A DNA stretch of 34,221 bases from Verrucomicrobiota bacterium (GCA_027619375.1 JAQCFL010000011.1:1-34221); one strand, 5' to 3'. Positions 1-6,897 are shown, counted from the first letter of the stretch. The notes: generated by a model from the letters alone, not told the origin. Translations and numbers: made by a program.

Positions 1-84
1 CGCCTTGTTTCACCAACTCGGGGACTTGCCAGAGCCGGAATTCACCCACAGATTCTGCTGAAGAGCCACTGTTTTTACCCCTTG

Positions 85-397
85 TTAGGAAACTTTAAGG
101 CCGATGACTCCGGCGAGAATGAGTCCAACACTGCAAAGACGCATGGCCGTTGCCGGCTCGCCCAGGAATGTAATCCCACAAATGACGGTGCCTGCGGCTC
201 CAATGCCGGTCCACACGGCGTAGGCAGTGCCGATGAGAAGGGACTTGGCGGCAAATCCGAGAAGGGGCTACGCTGACCAATAGTGCGGCCACCGTGCCGA
301 TTGTGGGCCATAAGCGGGTAAAGCCATCGGTAAACTTGAGACCAAAGGCCCAGGTGACCTCGAAGAGGCTGGCGATGAGGAGAACGATCCAAGGCAT
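85..397 (-). pseudogene. SMR-family small multidrug/guanidinium exporter (SugE/Gdx type), frameshifted
   Basis: The minus strand from ATG at 397 reads [20 protein letters not shown] and on to LLVSV, the first half of an SMR exporter including the conserved membrane Glu (Glu13, in FEVTWA). The reading then has to shift by one base near 265-272. The second frame continues [20 protein letters not shown] and ends [11 protein letters not shown] at the stop at 85. The two halves join to about 103 residues, the usual SMR length, and the span of 313 nt is one base more than a multiple of three. SugE/Gdx proteins are four-TM inner-membrane dimers that export guanidinium or quaternary ammonium ions in exchange for protons. 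The guanidine-II-type leader just upstream favours guanidinium. The shift may be a real inactivating mutation or a single-base sequencing error. Confidence 0.85.
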
Positions 398-404
398 GAC
401 GTAG

Positions 405-464
405 CTGGCGGGTTGCCAGGGTCGTCCCTGAATTGTATTTGGAGCGGCGAGGTCGTCCTCGCTT
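405..464 (-). promoter_or_regulatory. Guanidine-II (mini-ykkC) riboswitch upstream of the SMR gene
   Basis: On the minus strand two perfect hairpins share an ACGA tetraloop: GCGAGG-ACGA-CCTCGC (462 to 447) and CAGGG-ACGA-CCCTG (430 to 417), separated by a 16-nt linker. Two ACGR-looped hairpins in tandem are the defining architecture of the guanidine-II class, whose usual target is an SMR exporter gene. The second hairpin ends 19 nt before the start codon at 397. A third possible hairpin, CTGGC-AACCC-GCCAG (419 to 405), shares three bases with the foot of hairpin two, so the two compete. I see no strong Shine-Dalgarno site between hairpin and start. Switching through exposure of the ribosome-loading region is therefore inference. 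Confidence 0.88.
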
Positions 465-476
465 CCGAGCTGCGTG

Positions 477-504
477 AAGCTACGGAGCAAAACGACCAAG
501 TCAA
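477..504 (-). promoter_or_regulatory. Possible sigma-70 promoter for the riboswitch transcript
   Basis: On the minus strand TTGACT (504-499) is followed after 16 nt by TAGCTT (482-477). The -35 is a good match and the -10 is weak. Initiation near 470 would place the first riboswitch hairpin almost at the 5' end of the RNA, which fits the layout but does not prove it. Confidence 0.3.
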
Positions 505-597
505 TGTCAGGGTCGAGAAACCCACGGGTATCTAAAGAGAGTGGCTGTCCCTATAAAAAAAATGCTTGGATTGCTCCACAGGAGGTATCGGAAAATC

Positions 598-633
598 GTG
601 AATTCTGCGATGGGGGTGCTTGAATGGCTCTGA
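598..633 (+). CDS. Possible 11-codon upstream ORF overlapping the SUI1 gene start
   Basis: GTG at 598 opens an 11-codon frame (MNSAMGVLEWL) ending in TGA at 631-633. A strong AGGAGG lies at 580-585, though 12 nt before the GTG, which is longer than ideal. The TGA overlaps the in-frame ATG at 633 of the SUI1 gene as TGATG, an arrangement typical of coupled re-initiation. It may be chance, since the sequence also supports ATG 624 with its own GGGGGTG. No function is claimed for the peptide. Confidence 0.2.
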   Translation: MNSAMGVLEWL

Positions 634-1055
634 TGAGCCGAAAGAAAGGACGCGTGGACACGGGTGAAGCTGAAGGGCTGACCCAGCAGCCTTTTGGGGC
701 GCTGGAGGGGTTGGGCGATTTGCCGGCGGGACCTGCTGGGCCCGAGGATGTTGATGAGCCCACTCAAGGGGCGTCCGGGAAGAGTTCCCGGCGCGGGCAG
801 AAAAATATGAACCGGGGGCGGGTGGACATTGTCCGTCAGACGGCCCACCGTGGCGGCAAGGCAGTCACGCTGGTGAAGAATTTCACGGGGATCGGGTTGC
901 CGGAGAAACAGGAACTCGCGAAGAGGATGCAGAAATCCTGCGGAGTCGGAGGAACGGTGAAGGATGGGTGCATCGTGATCCAGGGAGACAAGCGCGAGGA
1001 GGTGCAACGGATCCTCATCGAAGCGGGGTTCAAGCCGGTGTTTGCGGGGGGGTGA
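624..1055 (+). CDS. SUI1/YciH-family translation initiation factor
   Basis: This 143-residue protein has a low-complexity, basic N-terminal half and a SUI1 domain from about residue 70 to the end. Family hallmarks are VKNFTGIG, the segment CGVGGTVKDGCIVIQGD and a terminal helix plus EAGFKPVF. SUI1 proteins (eukaryotic eIF1, bacterial YciH) bind the small ribosomal subunit near the P site and influence start-codon choice; YciH has been linked to translation control under stress in E. coli. ATG 624 has GGGGGTG at 612-618. ATG 633 (MSRKKGRVDTG) is an equally reasonable start and overlaps the stop of the small upstream frame. The gene is convergent with the TPR gene on the other strand, only 12 nt away, and no terminator is visible between them. 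Family assignment is firm; the exact start is not. Confidence 0.88.
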   Translation: MALMSRKKGRVDTGEAEGLTQQPFGALEGLGDLPAGPAGPEDVDEPTQGASGKSSRRGQKNMNRGRVDIVRQTAHRGGKAVTLVKNFTGIGLPEKQELAKRMQKSCGVGGTVKDGCIVIQGDKREEVQRILIEAGFKPVFAGG

Positions 1056-1067
1056 GGGAGGTTGAAG

Positions 1068-2552
1068 CTACTCCTCCTCGGTGCCGCCGAGGGTGACGTT
1101 GATGTTGTATTTGTTCTGCAGATGGGAGTGGGCGCGGCTGGCTTGGCCGGACTTGGGGTAGCGCTTGCAGGTGAGTTGGAAGGTGCGGATGGCCTTTTCC
1201 TTGTCCTTGGCCTCCTCGTAGGTGAAGCCGATCTGGATGGTCGCCTCGGGGGCGGCGCTCTCGACGGTTTTGCATTGGTTGTAGAGGACGATGGCTTCGG
1301 TCTGCTCGCCGAGGCGGCGGTGGCAGTTGGCGATGGCGAAGTAGTTTGCAGGAAAGCGATCGACCTGCCGGTAGCTGGCGATGGCCTTCTTCCAGTCGGA
1401 AAGTTTCTCGTAACAGCCGGCGATGGCCCAGAAGTGGTCGCCGGAATTGTCGCCGTCGATTTCGAGGAGGTGGCGATAGACGGCGATGGCTTCTTCAATT
1501 TTTCCCTCTTCGAGATACATCGTCGCGATCTGCTTCTGGCCGGCGACGACGTCTTCGAACTCGCCGTAGATGGTCCGGGCCTGATCGCGCTTTTTACGTT
1601 GCTTGCACCACTGGGCCATGCGGCCGCGGAGGCCGTCGTCGGGGCCGAAGCGTTCGGCGATTTCCTCGTAGAGGCGCCAGGTGTCGCTGGGGCGACCGAG
1701 GGTGGCGTGGAGGTCGGCGGCGCGGTAGAGGAGGTCCTTGGTGAGTTCGGGGCGGACGAGGGTTTCGGCGCGGAGGGTGGCGAGGAGTTGGTCGCCAAGT
1801 TTGAGGGCGGCGGATTTGGCGGCGGGTTCCTTGAGGAGGTGATCGACAGTCTTGGCGGAAAGGCTGACGACGATGTCGAAGAGTTTCGGGCCGGTGTAGG
1901 TGGTAGCGAGGGCGCGTTTGCCCTCCTCAAGGCGTTGGGCGAAGAAGTGCAGTTCGGCGAGTTCGTGGGTGGCGTTGATGCAGGTCTCCTTGGCGGAGTC
2001 GCTGCGCTCGACCTGGTAGGTGAGATCGTTGAGAATGGCGAGGCGCTCGTCCTCGTCCTGGTGGAGCTTGGCGTAGTGGAGGAGTTCGACGCGGGAGCGG
2101 ACGGCGATGTCGTGCTTGGGGTATTCCTTGATGAGAAAGCGGAAGGCCTTCTGGGCGTTGGCGACCTCGCCCATGGTTTTGTAGGAATCGGCGATGCAGT
2201 AGGCGGCCACGGTGGCTTCGTGGGACTCGGGCCAGTAGTCGATGACTGATTGGAAGCCCTCGCGCATGGCGGTCTTGGGCTTCTTGAGATGCATCATGGT
2301 GTGGCTCCACATCAGTTGGGCGTAGGGCGCGCCGGGGCTTTTCTCGTAGAGGGTGAGGAATTTTGCGTACTCGGCGAGGGCGATTTTGTAGTCGCCGGCG
2401 AGGTAGTGCTTTTCGGCGATCTTGATCTGGTAGCGCTCCACGTCGCGCATTTGCTCGAAGGTGGCGACCTGGATTTGTTCCAAGGGCGAGAGGGCGGCGA
2501 AGGCGGCCGGAAGGAGGGAGAGGAAGAGGGAGGTGAGGAGGAGGAGACGCAT
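1068..2552 (-). CDS. Secreted tetratricopeptide-repeat protein
   Basis: A 494-residue protein starting at ATG 2552, chosen because MRLLLLTSLFLSLLPAAFA is a clean Sec signal peptide; a longer open frame to 2645 runs through intergenic repeat sequence and is unlikely. The mature part is almost entirely TPR-like helical hairpins. Examples are HYLAGDYKIALAEYAKFLTL near the N-terminus, YLEEGKIEEAIAVYRHLLEI around residues 335-355 and YEEAKDKEKAIRTFQLTCKR near the C-terminus. It ends in an acidic GGTEEE tail. TPRs build protein-binding superhelices, here presumably in the periplasm. It is the last gene of the minus-strand cluster with the ExbB/ExbD motor, so it may be a scaffold or adaptor for that system; this is inferred from position. 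No enzymatic motif is visible. Confidence 0.82.
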   Translation of the reverse strand: MRLLLLTSLFLSLLPAAFAALSPLEQIQVATFEQMRDVERYQIKIAEKHYLAGDYKIALAEYAKFLTLYEKSPGAPYAQLMWSHTMMHLKKPKTAMREGFQSVIDYWPESHEATVAAYCIADSYKTMGEVANAQKAFRFLIKEYPKHDIAVRSRVELLHYAKLHQDEDERLAILNDLTYQVERSDSAKETCINATHELAELHFFAQRLEEGKRALATTYTGPKLFDIVVSLSAKTVDHLLKEPAAKSAALKLGDQLLATLRAETLVRPELTKDLLYRAADLHATLGRPSDTWRLYEEIAERFGPDDGLRGRMAQWCKQRKKRDQARTIYGEFEDVVAGQKQIATMYLEEGKIEEAIAVYRHLLEIDGDNSGDHFWAIAGCYEKLSDWKKAIASYRQVDRFPANYFAIANCHRRLGEQTEAIVLYNQCKTVESAAPEATIQIGFTYEEAKDKEKAIRTFQLTCKRYPKSGQASRAHSHLQNKYNINVTLGGTEEE

Positions 2553-2578
2553 GGGTCGATTTGAAGAAGGAATTTGAA

Positions 2579-2608
2579 CCGCGAATGAACGCGAATTGAC
2601 GCGAATGG
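2579..2608. repeat. 10-bp tandem repeat before the TPR gene start
   Basis: Three consecutive units CCGCGAATGA, ACGCGAATTG and ACGCGAATGG share the core CGCGAAT at an exact 10-bp period. They lie 27 nt upstream of the start codon at 2552. Confidence 0.8.
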
Positions 2609-2660
2609 GGAAGTTGGCTAGGCGGATGAAGAGAGGACGGAGCATGGGAAATTCAACCGC

Positions 2661-2696
2661 TGATTACACTGATTACACTGATTGCTCTGATTGGGG
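2661..2696. repeat. 9-bp tandem repeat, TGATTACAC type
   Basis: Four units TGATTACAC, TGATTACAC, TGATTGCTC and TGATTGGGG follow each other at a 9-bp period. They lie between the stop of the small secreted protein gene (2715) and the TPR gene. The sequence is unrelated to the CGCGAAT repeat 50 nt away. Confidence 0.8.
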
Positions 2697-2714
2697 AGAG
2701 GAGGATTACGTGGT

Positions 2715-3122
2715 TTACTCGACTTCTGCATTGACCGCTTCTTCGATGAATTTACGGATGTTGTTGGAGATCCCATCGGAGGTGGTTCCGTCCACGAAGT
2801 AGAGATCTAACCAGGAGTTCTTGGCGACAGCATCCAACAAGGGAAGGTAAGCACTGAGTGGGACATCAGTAGCCACAATCCCGACAAAATCCTGACTATG
2901 GTTGCCCCGGGCCGCCGCTATTTTTTTCACAGCTTCAGGCACGGTCACGTTCTTCACATTGTTCCGCTTCGAGGTGGATACTATCGTGACCCGTGGCGCC
3001 TTGTCCTTGTCGAGCGTCACGCTAATGCCAATAACTCCTGATTCGGCAAATGCGAACGGAGGGAGAATTACACCCAATAGAACGATTGTGAGAGTCCTGA
3101 TTCTTGAATGTAAAACAAACAT
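2715..3122 (-). CDS. Small secreted protein, unrecognised, possibly ExbD-like periplasmic fold
   Basis: A 135-residue protein with an N-terminal signal sequence: basic MFVLHSRIRT, hydrophobic LTIVLLGVILPPFAFA, predicted cleavage before ESG. The remainder is about 110 residues. I do not recognise it with confidence. The stretch FVGIVATDVPLSAYLPLLDA followed by a beta-strand-like WLDLYFVD resembles in pattern the strand-helix-strand of ExbD/TolR periplasmic domains (DKDVPYG..V..VLDAL..AG). The gene sits among ExbB/ExbD/DUF4159 genes, so a soluble partner of that system is possible. It has no transmembrane Asp of its own and no catalytic motif. Its base composition is less GC-rich than its neighbours. 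The gap to the next gene upstream is about 90 nt. Confidence 0.6.
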   Translation of the reverse strand: MFVLHSRIRTLTIVLLGVILPPFAFAESGVIGISVTLDKDKAPRVTIVSTSKRNNVKNVTVPEAVKKIAAARGNHSQDFVGIVATDVPLSAYLPLLDAVAKNSWLDLYFVDGTTSDGISNNIRKFIEEAVNAEVE

Positions 3123-3212
3123 CGGTGTAATTGGTAGTTTGACTGTTTGGGAGGGGGAGTGGAGTGGCTTGTTGGTGGTGATCGGCTGGGCGGTTGGAAA
3201 CCGCCGCCACGG

Positions 3213-4640
3213 TCACTTTTTGGTGGCTTCGAGCCACTTGTTGTATTCGGCGTGGGCGTAGTAGATGATGTTGACTCCGAGTTGGTAGCTGGATTCCCAG
3301 ACGTCGTGGGGGACGCCGGAGTGGCCGTCGGCCCAGGCGTCGCCGATGTCGCCGGGATGATAGTAGGCGACGAGTCGTCCGTCCACCACCCAACCGAGGG
3401 CGGAGGAGCGGCCGTGGGGGGCGACGATGGGGAGTTTGGGGAGGGGGTAGGGGATGCGGTGGATGGGGTGGTCGAGGTAGACGGAGATGGGTTCGATCTT
3501 GGGGAGGACGCGCTGCATCATGGAGACGAACTGGCCCTCCCAGCCGGAGCTGCCGCCGTTGTCGCCGAAGAGCATGCCGTGTTTCTCGAGGAGGTATTCG
3601 CGGAGGATCTTGATGTCGCCCTCGCCGACGTTGATGTTCTGCTGGCCGGTCATATAGACCATGGGCGGGCTTTTGCGGGCCGGGAAGGCCTTGAGGCGGG
3701 AGATCTCCATCGGTTCGGGGCGATCGTTGACGGGGTGGCCGAGGCGGACGCCGTATTCGGTGAGGAGGTTGAGATCCGCGCCGCGGTCCATGTCCTGAAA
3801 CCAATCGCCGCCGTCGTATTTGAGGCGGATGAAGCGGACCTTGCCGCGGGTGGTTCCGGCGGAGAAGCCGGCGCCTTCACCCTTGCCCTGGCCGATCTTG
3901 TAGAGGTGTTCGGTGACCTCGAGGACCTCGAGTTTGACGTCGTCGATGGGGGGCGGATTGAAGAGGATGCTGCTGTAGGGATTGATGACGTACTTCTTGT
4001 TGATGACCGTCTGGATCTTGACGATCTGCTTGAGTTGCTTCTCCTCGCCGCCGCCGACGGGGGCTTCGTAGATGCTGCAGCCCGAGAGGCGGGTGAGGAT
4101 GAGGGCCATGGTGCCGAAGAGGCAGGTGTAGGTGAGGACGGTGAAGAGGGATTGGTGGAGCTTGCGGCTCTTGCGGCCGAAGTACCAGGCGACGAGTTGG
4201 CGGGGATCCCAGATGCGCTTTCTCGTGTCGGCGGGGGTGGCGCGTTTTGTTTCACGATCGATCCACCAGACCGCCCAGCCGAGACCGAGGAAGAAGGCAC
4301 CGAGGGTGCCGAGCATGGTGATGGTGGCGGCGAGGGCGTAGGCAGAGAAGAGGAGGGGGAGGTGGCTGAGGAGTTGCCAGAGGGGGAGGTAGGAGATGCT
4401 GAGGATGGCGCGGCGGATGAGGAGGGAGCCGTGTCGCCAACGATGGATCCAGTAGTAACAGACGGGGAGGGCGGTGAGGAAGCCGATGGCCTGGGTCCCG
4501 GGGCGGAGGAGGAACCAGGCGTGGGCATCGATCCAGAGGAGGCACCAGAGGACGGCGTAGGCGGCGGTGCGTACGACGGGACGGCGGGCGTGGCGGCGGA
4601 GCCAGGCGCGGGCGGTTCGGATCTGGCCTCTGGAAAACAT
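3213..4640 (-). CDS. DUF4159 domain membrane protein
   Basis: A 475-residue protein with several hydrophobic segments in the first 200 residues (AAYAVLWCLLWIDAHAWFLL, TQAIGFLTALPVCYYW, a long pair ending FFLGLGWAVWWI, and YTCLFGTMALILTRL). A soluble C-terminal half follows. It begins near VRFIRLKYDGGDWFQDMDR and contains PPMVYMTGQQN, LREYLLEKHGMLFGDNGG and LDHPIHRIPYPLPKLP, the pattern of DUF4159. DUF4159 proteins commonly occur near ExbB/ExbD or MoxR/DUF58 genes in Verrucomicrobiota and Planctomycetota; their biochemical role is not established. ATG 4640 is used. ATG 4670 is in frame but falls inside a palindromic intergenic repeat. Topology suggests a membrane anchor with the DUF4159 domain on one face, most likely periplasmic. 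Confidence 0.8.
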   Translation of the reverse strand: MFSRGQIRTARAWLRRHARRPVVRTAAYAVLWCLLWIDAHAWFLLRPGTQAIGFLTALPVCYYWIHRWRHGSLLIRRAILSISYLPLWQLLSHLPLLFSAYALAATITMLGTLGAFFLGLGWAVWWIDRETKRATPADTRKRIWDPRQLVAWYFGRKSRKLHQSLFTVLTYTCLFGTMALILTRLSGCSIYEAPVGGGEEKQLKQIVKIQTVINKKYVINPYSSILFNPPPIDDVKLEVLEVTEHLYKIGQGKGEGAGFSAGTTRGKVRFIRLKYDGGDWFQDMDRGADLNLLTEYGVRLGHPVNDRPEPMEISRLKAFPARKSPPMVYMTGQQNINVGEGDIKILREYLLEKHGMLFGDNGGSSGWEGQFVSMMQRVLPKIEPISVYLDHPIHRIPYPLPKLPIVAPHGRSSALGWVVDGRLVAYYHPGDIGDAWADGHSGVPHDVWESSYQLGVNIIYYAHAEYNKWLEATKK

Positions 4641-4663
4641 CAGGTGGGTCGGAACCCGGAGAG

Positions 4664-4753
4664 GCGGCATTCCTGCCGCTGGTTTGGTGGAGTGAAGGTT
4701 GGTGAAATGCGTTGGATTGAATGGCGGGCTTGCTGATCGACAGGAATGTCGAT
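4664..4753. repeat. Pair of short palindromes with GGAA/TTCC loops
   Basis: GCGGCA-TTCC-TGCCGC (4664-4679) and ATCGACA-GGAA-TGTCGAT (4736-4753) are perfect hairpins. They share the core CA-GGAA-TG in opposite orientations and have different outer stems. Both lie in the spacer between the proline-rich protein gene and the DUF4159 gene. Confidence 0.7.
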
Positions 4754-4759
4754 GCTCCG

Positions 4760-5230
4760 TTACTCCAAATCCTTGAGGAAGTCGTCGCCCTTGTTTTCGA
4801 GGGGGTTTTCGGTTGGGGGGGCGGGGAGTTCTTCTCCGACGCCGAGGTTGGAGAGGGGATCTGGGGTGGGGACGGGAGCTGGGGTTGGTGGTTGGGGAGG
4901 GGTTTCGGGAACCGGGGCAGTGGGAGCCGGGGCATTGGGGCGGGTTGCAAACCCGCTCTCCATATTGGCGGGGTCTTTGCCGAAGAAGAAGGGGATGGCG
5001 GTGAAGAGGAGGATGCCGCCGAAGACGAGGCCGGTGGAGAGGAGGAGGGCGCGGATGAGTTGGCTGGAGGCGACCACCCCGAGCATTTCCTGGGGGCTTT
5101 TGCCTTTCAGTTCGCGGAGGAAGGCCTGCAGTTCCTGGACGGTGGCGCGGGAGTTGCCTTTCAACTCGCGGAGGTCGGCCTTGGTGCTGGCGAGGGTGCT
5201 GCGGGAGGGGGAGTCTGCTTTGCTCTTCAT
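4760..5230 (-). CDS. One-TM protein with proline-rich tail, in the ExbB/ExbD cluster
   Basis: A 156-residue protein. Residues 1-55 are charged and probably helical, with two similar segments ADLRELKGNS and AFLRELKGKS spaced about 23 residues apart. A membrane segment follows at about 60-85 (LIRALLLSTGLVFGGILLFTAIPFF), then a tail very rich in Pro and Ala (NAPAPTAPVPETPPQPPTPA) and an acidic end DDFLKDLE. One TM followed by a periplasmic Pro-rich stretch is reminiscent of TonB, but there is no TonB C-terminal domain, so I do not call it TonB. The ATG overlaps the stop of the upstream ExbD gene by 4 nt (ATGA), which strongly suggests translational coupling and a role in the same complex. Confidence 0.72.
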   Translation of the reverse strand: MKSKADSPSRSTLASTKADLRELKGNSRATVQELQAFLRELKGKSPQEMLGVVASSQLIRALLLSTGLVFGGILLFTAIPFFFGKDPANMESGFATRPNAPAPTAPVPETPPQPPTPAPVPTPDPLSNLGVGEELPAPPTENPLENKGDDFLKDLE

Positions 5231-5643
5231 GGGGCGGTGGGATTTTCCTCGGGTTCGAGGATGTGGACGAGGTCGCCGCCGGCTTCACTGATCGCGGCGA
5301 TGACGGGTTCGAAATTTTTGGCGGTGGCTTCGCGGTGGATTTTGAGGAAGACGTTGCGTTGTCCGGCGGGGGTGTCGCCGAGGATGGTGCTGAGGCGTGC
5401 GGCGATTTCCTCGGGGGCGATCTCCTTGCCGTCGAGGTAGGCCTTGTAGCCGGAGTCGATGGCGACGCTGGCGAGGGGGGCGGCGGCCATTTCGACGTCG
5501 GCGAGTTTGGCGGGTTCCCATTGGATGTGGCTGTCGTCCTGAGCGCGGGCCAGGATGACGAAGAAGATGAGCAGCAGAAAGCCGATGTCACCCATCGCGA
5601 AGGAGGGGACGGAAGCGGTCAGCTTTTTGCGGGGGAGTTTCAT
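5227..5643 (-). CDS. ExbD/TolR-family biopolymer transport protein (second copy)
   Basis: A 138-residue protein with the ExbD layout: short basic cytoplasmic N-terminus, one TM helix MGDIGFLLLIFFVILA carrying the conserved membrane Asp (Asp19), then a periplasmic domain. The latter includes IDSGYKAYLDGKEIAPEEIA and VFLKIHREATAKNFEPVIAA. ExbD/TolR subunits sit with ExbB/TolQ pentamers and use the proton gradient, through this Asp, to drive movement in the periplasm. It differs clearly from the ExbD upstream of it, so the complex may use a heterodimer. Its stop overlaps the next start by 4 nt. A 21-bp tandem repeat begins 10 nt before its ATG. Confidence 0.9.
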   Translation of the reverse strand: MKLPRKKLTASVPSFAMGDIGFLLLIFFVILARAQDDSHIQWEPAKLADVEMAAAPLASVAIDSGYKAYLDGKEIAPEEIAARLSTILGDTPAGQRNVFLKIHREATAKNFEPVIAAISEAGGDLVHILEPEENPTAP

Positions 5644-5652
5644 TTTTGGGAA

Positions 5653-5694
5653 GTATTCAGTAATCAGAAGGCAGTATTCAGTGTTCAGAAGGCA
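5653..5694. repeat. 21-bp tandem duplication before the second exbD-like gene
   Basis: GTATTCAGTAATCAGAAGGCA (5653-5673) is followed directly by a copy with two mismatches (5674-5694). Its ATTCAG/TTCAG words reappear before the other ExbD gene at 6136-6173. Confidence 0.8.
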
Positions 5695-5705
5695 GAGAGA
5701 GGAGA

Positions 5706-6128
5706 TTAGTCGACCTGGATGGTGCGGTTGGATTCGAGTTCGAGGGTGAGGATGCCGCCGGCTTGTTCGATGATTTGGGAGACGCGGATCCAGGTGGGGT
5801 AGGGGGTGTCGGGAGAGCTTTTCACGACGACGATGCGGTCGGCTTCCTTGGTCTTTTGTTGGAGGGCGGCGGTGAGGCGTTGCGCGAACTCGGGGAGTTG
5901 GAGAGGGCTGCCGTTGAGGACGATGCTGGTGGGGGTGATGGAGACCTCGAGGTTCTGGCTTTGCTTGGTTTTCTCCTCCTGCTCCTCGGTTTTGGGGAGG
6001 ACCTGGGCGAGGCCGGTTTCGGGCTGCACGGCGGCGCAGACCAGGAAGAAGATGATCAGGATGAAGGCGATGTCCGAACTGGCACTGGCCGGCGGATCGA
6101 TGAGCATCTTGCCGCGGTTGAGTTTCAT
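5706..6128 (-). CDS. ExbD/TolR-family biopolymer transport protein (first copy)
   Basis: A 140-residue protein with one TM helix (SASSDIAFILIIFFLVCAAV) that contains the conserved ExbD/TolR Asp (Asp19), then a linker rich in Gln, Glu and Lys. The periplasmic domain has the typical order: VSITPTSIVLNGSPLQLPEF, IVVVKSSPDTPYPTWIRVSQ, and a terminal GGILTLELES strand. It is predicted to form the proton-path subunit of the motor with the TolQ/ExbB protein encoded just upstream. The 49-nt gap to that gene holds a TTCAG-rich repeat. Two adjacent ExbD genes behind one ExbB gene is a common verrucomicrobial and planctomycetal arrangement. Confidence 0.9.
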   Translation of the reverse strand: MKLNRGKMLIDPPASASSDIAFILIIFFLVCAAVQPETGLAQVLPKTEEQEEKTKQSQNLEVSITPTSIVLNGSPLQLPEFAQRLTAALQQKTKEADRIVVVKSSPDTPYPTWIRVSQIIEQAGGILTLELESNRTIQVD

Positions 6129-6135
6129 TTTGGGG

Positions 6136-6173
6136 AAGTTTTCAGTGGGAAGTGTTCAGTATTCAGAAGTCAG
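6136..6173. repeat. TTCAG-word repeat before the first exbD-like gene
   Basis: TTCAG occurs at 6141-6145, 6155-6159 and 6162-6166 within an AAGTNTTCAGT context, matching the 21-bp repeat before the second ExbD gene. It fills the short spacer between the ExbB stop (6178) and the ExbD start (6128). Confidence 0.65.
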
Positions 6174-6177
6174 AGGG

Positions 6178-6894
6178 TTATGAAGAGCCCTTGTCGAGGG
6201 TGAGGCGGAGGGTGACGACCTCGATCATTTCGGCGGCGGAGGATTCCACCTGGAGGACGAAGTCGTTGATGATGCCGGTGAAGTAGTTGAAGGCCATGTA
6301 GGCGGGGATGCCGACGATGAGGCCGAAGGCGGTGGTGAGGAGGGCCACGCGAATGCCGGCGGCGGCGGCCTGCACGATGTTCTGCGTGCCGATGTTGGCC
6401 TCGATGTCGCCGAAGGCCACGATCATGCCCTGCACCGTGCCGAGGAAGCCGAGCATGGGGGCGACGGAGGCGATGGTGGCGAGGATGGGGAGGTGTTTCT
6501 CGAGGGCGGCGACGATGTTCACGCCGTAGGTTTCCATGCTCTTGATGACCTGTTGCTCCATTTGCGCGGGATCGTAATCGAGGCGGCGGAGGACGAGGTA
6601 TTTGCGGAGTCCGTTGGAAAGGACGGCGGGGACCGGGCCGCGGGCCGCGTCGCAGAGTTCGAGCGATTCCTCGACCCTGTCCTCGGAGAGGAGGGCGACG
6701 ACCTGTTCGCGGAGGGCGCCGGCGGCGGTTTCGAGGAGTTTGAGGCTGCGATAGCGTTCGATGATGACGGCGATGGCGAGGATGAGGAGGGCGAGGAGGG
6801 GCCACATGAAGAGGCCGCCTTCGAGGAGGATCTTGAGGGCGCCGCTGTCGAAAAAGCCTGCCGCGAGGGTGTTGCCGGAGTAGTTGAGGTGCAT
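6178..6894 (-). CDS. MotA/TolQ/ExbB-family proton channel protein
   Basis: A 238-residue protein with three predicted TM helices: ALKILLEGGLFMWPLLALLI plus following residues, PILATIASVAPMLGFLGTVQ plus GMIVAF, and RVALLTTAFGLIVGIPAYMA. The second contains the family signature A-P-M-L-G-F-L-G-T-V-x-G-M. The cytoplasmic segment between TM1 and TM2 is about 100 residues, as in TolQ/ExbB. These proteins form the pentameric stator that, with ExbD/TolR, turns proton flow into mechanical work on periplasmic partners. The gene starts 3 nt after the stop of the giant TPR gene, indicating coupled expression and a functional link to that protein. No TonB or TolA gene is nearby, so what the motor drives is unknown. 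Confidence 0.92.
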   Translation of the reverse strand: MHLNYSGNTLAAGFFDSGALKILLEGGLFMWPLLALLILAIAVIIERYRSLKLLETAAGALREQVVALLSEDRVEESLELCDAARGPVPAVLSNGLRKYLVLRRLDYDPAQMEQQVIKSMETYGVNIVAALEKHLPILATIASVAPMLGFLGTVQGMIVAFGDIEANIGTQNIVQAAAAGIRVALLTTAFGLIVGIPAYMAFNYFTGIINDFVLQVESSAAEMIEVVTLRLTLDKGSS

Positions 6895-6897
6895 CGT

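Noticed and set aside
2553-2645. N-terminal extension of the TPR gene to 2645
   Set aside because: It would translate the 10-bp repeat array and put the obvious signal peptide 31 residues inside the protein.
2579-2696. CRISPR array
   Set aside because: The tandem repeats are 9-10 bp with no spacers and no cas genes, so they are simple tandem repeats.
3147-4736. Plus-strand open frame of 529 codons
   Set aside because: It is antisense to the DUF4159 gene and has the same Gly/Glu/Val-rich shadow composition.
4760-5230. TonB identity for the proline-rich one-TM protein
   Set aside because: It has the TM plus Pro-rich layout but lacks the TonB C-terminal domain and its YP-containing motif.
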